Origin: Shewanella xiamenensis
GTDB taxonomy: Bacteria; Pseudomonadota; Gammaproteobacteria; Enterobacterales; Shewanellaceae
Reading direction: 5' to 3'
Assembly (NCBI RefSeq): GCF_014647135.1
Contig: NZ_BMOP01000013.1
Span: 62,001 to 126,000, forward strand
DNA: 64,000 nt
Of this stretch, positions 62,469 to 64,000 are shown in pieces; position 1 is the first letter of the stretch, and every line of letters starts with the position of its first letter. Below the pieces are notes generated by a model. It saw only the letters and a program-made list of their open reading frames with translations. It did not search any database and was not told the DNA's origin. A program made the position numbers and the translations under genes.

Positions 62469-63953
62469 ATGAAAAATCAAGTGCAATTGATCACCTATGT
62501 CGATCGGATAACCGGTGCCGGACTCAAAGAACTCAAAGCCTTACTCAATAACGAGTTGCAGGGGTTATTTGGGGGCGTTCACTTATTGCCCTTTTACTAT
62601 CCCATCGATGGCAGCGATGCGGGTTTTGATCCCATAGACCATGTGCAGGTGGATTCACGCTTAGGTGATTGGGACGATGTCAAAAGCATAGGTGAAGAGT
62701 TCGACATCATGGCCGACTTGATCGTTAACCATATGTCTGCGGAGTCTCCCGAGTTTAAAGATGTGCTCAAGCATGGCAAACAATCGGCTTACTGGGATTT
62801 ATTCCTAACCAAGGACAAGGTATTCCCTGAGGGATTAAGCAAGCAGGATCAAGAAGCTATCTACCGCCCTCGCCCAGGGAGCTGCTTTAGCACTTACACC
62901 TTAGCGGATGGTTCAACGGAAGAGTTTTGGACCACCTTTACCCGTAACCAAATCGATATCGACGTACACTCCGCAGCAGGTAAAGATTACTTAAACCGCG
63001 TATTGGCGCGATTTAACCACAGCAAAGTCAATTTAATCCGCTTAGATGCCGCAGGTTACGCGATCAAAAAGCCCGGCACTAGCTGCTTTATGATTGAGGA
63101 ATCCTTCGAGTTTGTAGATAAATTAGCAAAGCAAGCCAATCAGTTAGGCATGACAACCCTAGCCGAAATTCACTCCCATCATATGACGCAAATCGATATC
63201 GCCAAACGGGTCGATATGGTTTACGACTTTGCATTACCACCGCTGATTTTACACACGCTCTTCAGCCAAGATTGTCGTGCCCTGAGCCACTGGCTTGAAA
63301 TGGCGCCTCGCAACTGCATTACCGTACTCGATACCCACGATGGTATCGGCATTATCGATGTGGGCCCAATGGATGGCTTACAAGGATTATTGGACGAAAA
63401 ACAAATCGATAATCTAGTTGAAACCATACACAGCAACAGTCAAGGCGAGAGTTTACAAGCCACAGGGGCAGCCGCCAGCAATGTCGATTTGTATCAAATC
63501 AACTGCACCTATTACGATGCCCTCGGGCAAAATGACCTAGATTACTTGATGGCTCGAGCGATTCAGTTTTTCGCACCGGGTATTCCGCAGGTGTACTACG
63601 CAGGCCTGCTTACCATACCCAACGACATGGTATTGCTAAATCAAACCCATGTTGGCCGAGATATTAATCGCCCCTATTTAAACCGAGAAAAAGTGCAACA
63701 AGCCCTGCAAAAACCAGTGGTTAACGCTCTTATTCAATTGATTAAACTGCGTAATAGCAGCGCCGCATTCAATGGCCGTTTTACGATGGCAGCCAGTGGA
63801 AAATCACTAACACTCACATGGTCTGCGGTAAATGCGCAGGCGAGTCTTAATCTCGACTTTGCCAATAAACAAGGGCTGATCACCCTGCTTGATGAGCAAA
63901 GCATCGAAACCCAAATCAGCTTAGCCGACCTGCTCACCCCAGCACAGGGATAA
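62469..63953 (+). CDS. Sucrose phosphorylase
   Basis: This 494-residue GH13 enzyme splits sucrose with phosphate to alpha-D-glucose 1-phosphate and D-fructose in the cytoplasm, saving ATP compared with hydrolysis. The catalytic residues align with the known trio: the nucleophile Asp in RLDAAGY (about 193), the acid/base Glu in LAEIHSHH (about 233) and the third Asp in LDTHDGI (about 291). The opening MKNQVQLITYVDRI and PFYYPIDGSDAGFDPIDH segment fit GH13 subfamily 18. It is divergent from the MFS gene and followed by a terminator, so it is a single-gene transcript. Confidence 0.94.
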   Translation: MKNQVQLITYVDRITGAGLKELKALLNNELQGLFGGVHLLPFYYPIDGSDAGFDPIDHVQVDSRLGDWDDVKSIGEEFDIMADLIVNHMSAESPEFKDVLKHGKQSAYWDLFLTKDKVFPEGLSKQDQEAIYRPRPGSCFSTYTLADGSTEEFWTTFTRNQIDIDVHSAAGKDYLNRVLARFNHSKVNLIRLDAAGYAIKKPGTSCFMIEESFEFVDKLAKQANQLGMTTLAEIHSHHMTQIDIAKRVDMVYDFALPPLILHTLFSQDCRALSHWLEMAPRNCITVLDTHDGIGIIDVGPMDGLQGLLDEKQIDNLVETIHSNSQGESLQATGAAASNVDLYQINCTYYDALGQNDLDYLMARAIQFFAPGIPQVYYAGLLTIPNDMVLLNQTHVGRDINRPYLNREKVQQALQKPVVNALIQLIKLRNSSAAFNGRFTMAASGKSLTLTWSAVNAQASLNLDFANKQGLITLLDEQSIETQISLADLLTPAQG

Positions 63954-63967
63954 ATACCAAACATAAA

Positions 63968-63994
63968 ACAAAAGGCGCTTTAACAGCGCCTTTT
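63968..63994 (+). terminator. Terminator of sucrose phosphorylase
   Basis: AAAAGGCGCT at 63970-63979 pairs with AGCGCCTTTT at 63985-63994 across a 5-base loop, and the T-run continues. It is 17 bases past the stop codon. Confidence 0.88.
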
Positions 63995-64000
63995 GCATTT

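Overview
The window looks like a stretch of a Shewanella chromosome (Gammaproteobacteria). This rests on the gene set and order (FMN riboswitch-ribB, GGDEF/EAL sensor, ferritin, moeA-moeB, rlmF-fliL-like-ubiC, hutC/U/H/I, mtnC, GlyGly-CTERM protease) and on protein style; I could not search a database. Almost all the sequence is coding. There are no rRNA or tRNA genes, no insertion sequences, no prophage and no CRISPR array.

Layout. 1-1.1 kb: the 3' part of an FMN riboswitch and ribB. 1.4-4.6 kb: a membrane c-di-GMP enzyme behind a leader with its own terminator-like hairpin. 4.7-8.6 kb: ferritin, moeA-moeB, a BI-1-like membrane protein and a DUF333 lipoprotein. 8.7-14.7 kb: rlmF, a FliL-like protein, ubiC, a large secreted M6 protease and a MarC protein. 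15-24.3 kb: a His-rich ZIP-like membrane protein, a TANGO2/NRDE protein, an acyltransferase, LysE and MscS proteins, and several exported proteins, ending with an LprI-MliC fusion. 24.5-26.8 kb: a two-gene unit behind a sigma-54 promoter with a phased GGACAC array. It encodes a periplasmic heptad-rich protein and an M48 protease that appears fused to a type IV pilin-like domain. I regard this as the most novel system in the window.

26.9-32.5 kb: histidine utilisation (hutH, hutU, hutC leftwards, hutI rightwards) around a HutC palindrome and a seven-copy 7-bp tandem repeat placed just before hutC. 32.6-35.5 kb: an AT-rich nucleoside block (nupC, deoD, a YeiL-like Crp/Fnr regulator) that looks inserted. 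35.6-47.8 kb: mostly single genes, including an exported phosphatase, a DUF885 zincin lipoprotein, mtnC, two thioesterases, an HPP protein and a MORN-variant exported protein. 47.9-56.4 kb: an acyl-CoA synthetase, a GntR-ABC operon, and a divergent hydrolase/NatAB-like ABC/PspB-like operon, with an 8-bp-phased ATACA array between the two. 56.5-57.1 kb: mogA.

57.3-64 kb: a sucrose regulon (fructokinase, TonB-dependent receptor, MFS permease and, divergently, sucrose phosphorylase) carrying three LacI-type TTAATCGATTAA operators. Sucrose would cross the outer membrane through the receptor and the inner membrane through the permease, be split by phosphorolysis to glucose-1-phosphate and fructose, and the fructose would be phosphorylated by the kinase. 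The regulator itself is not inside the window.
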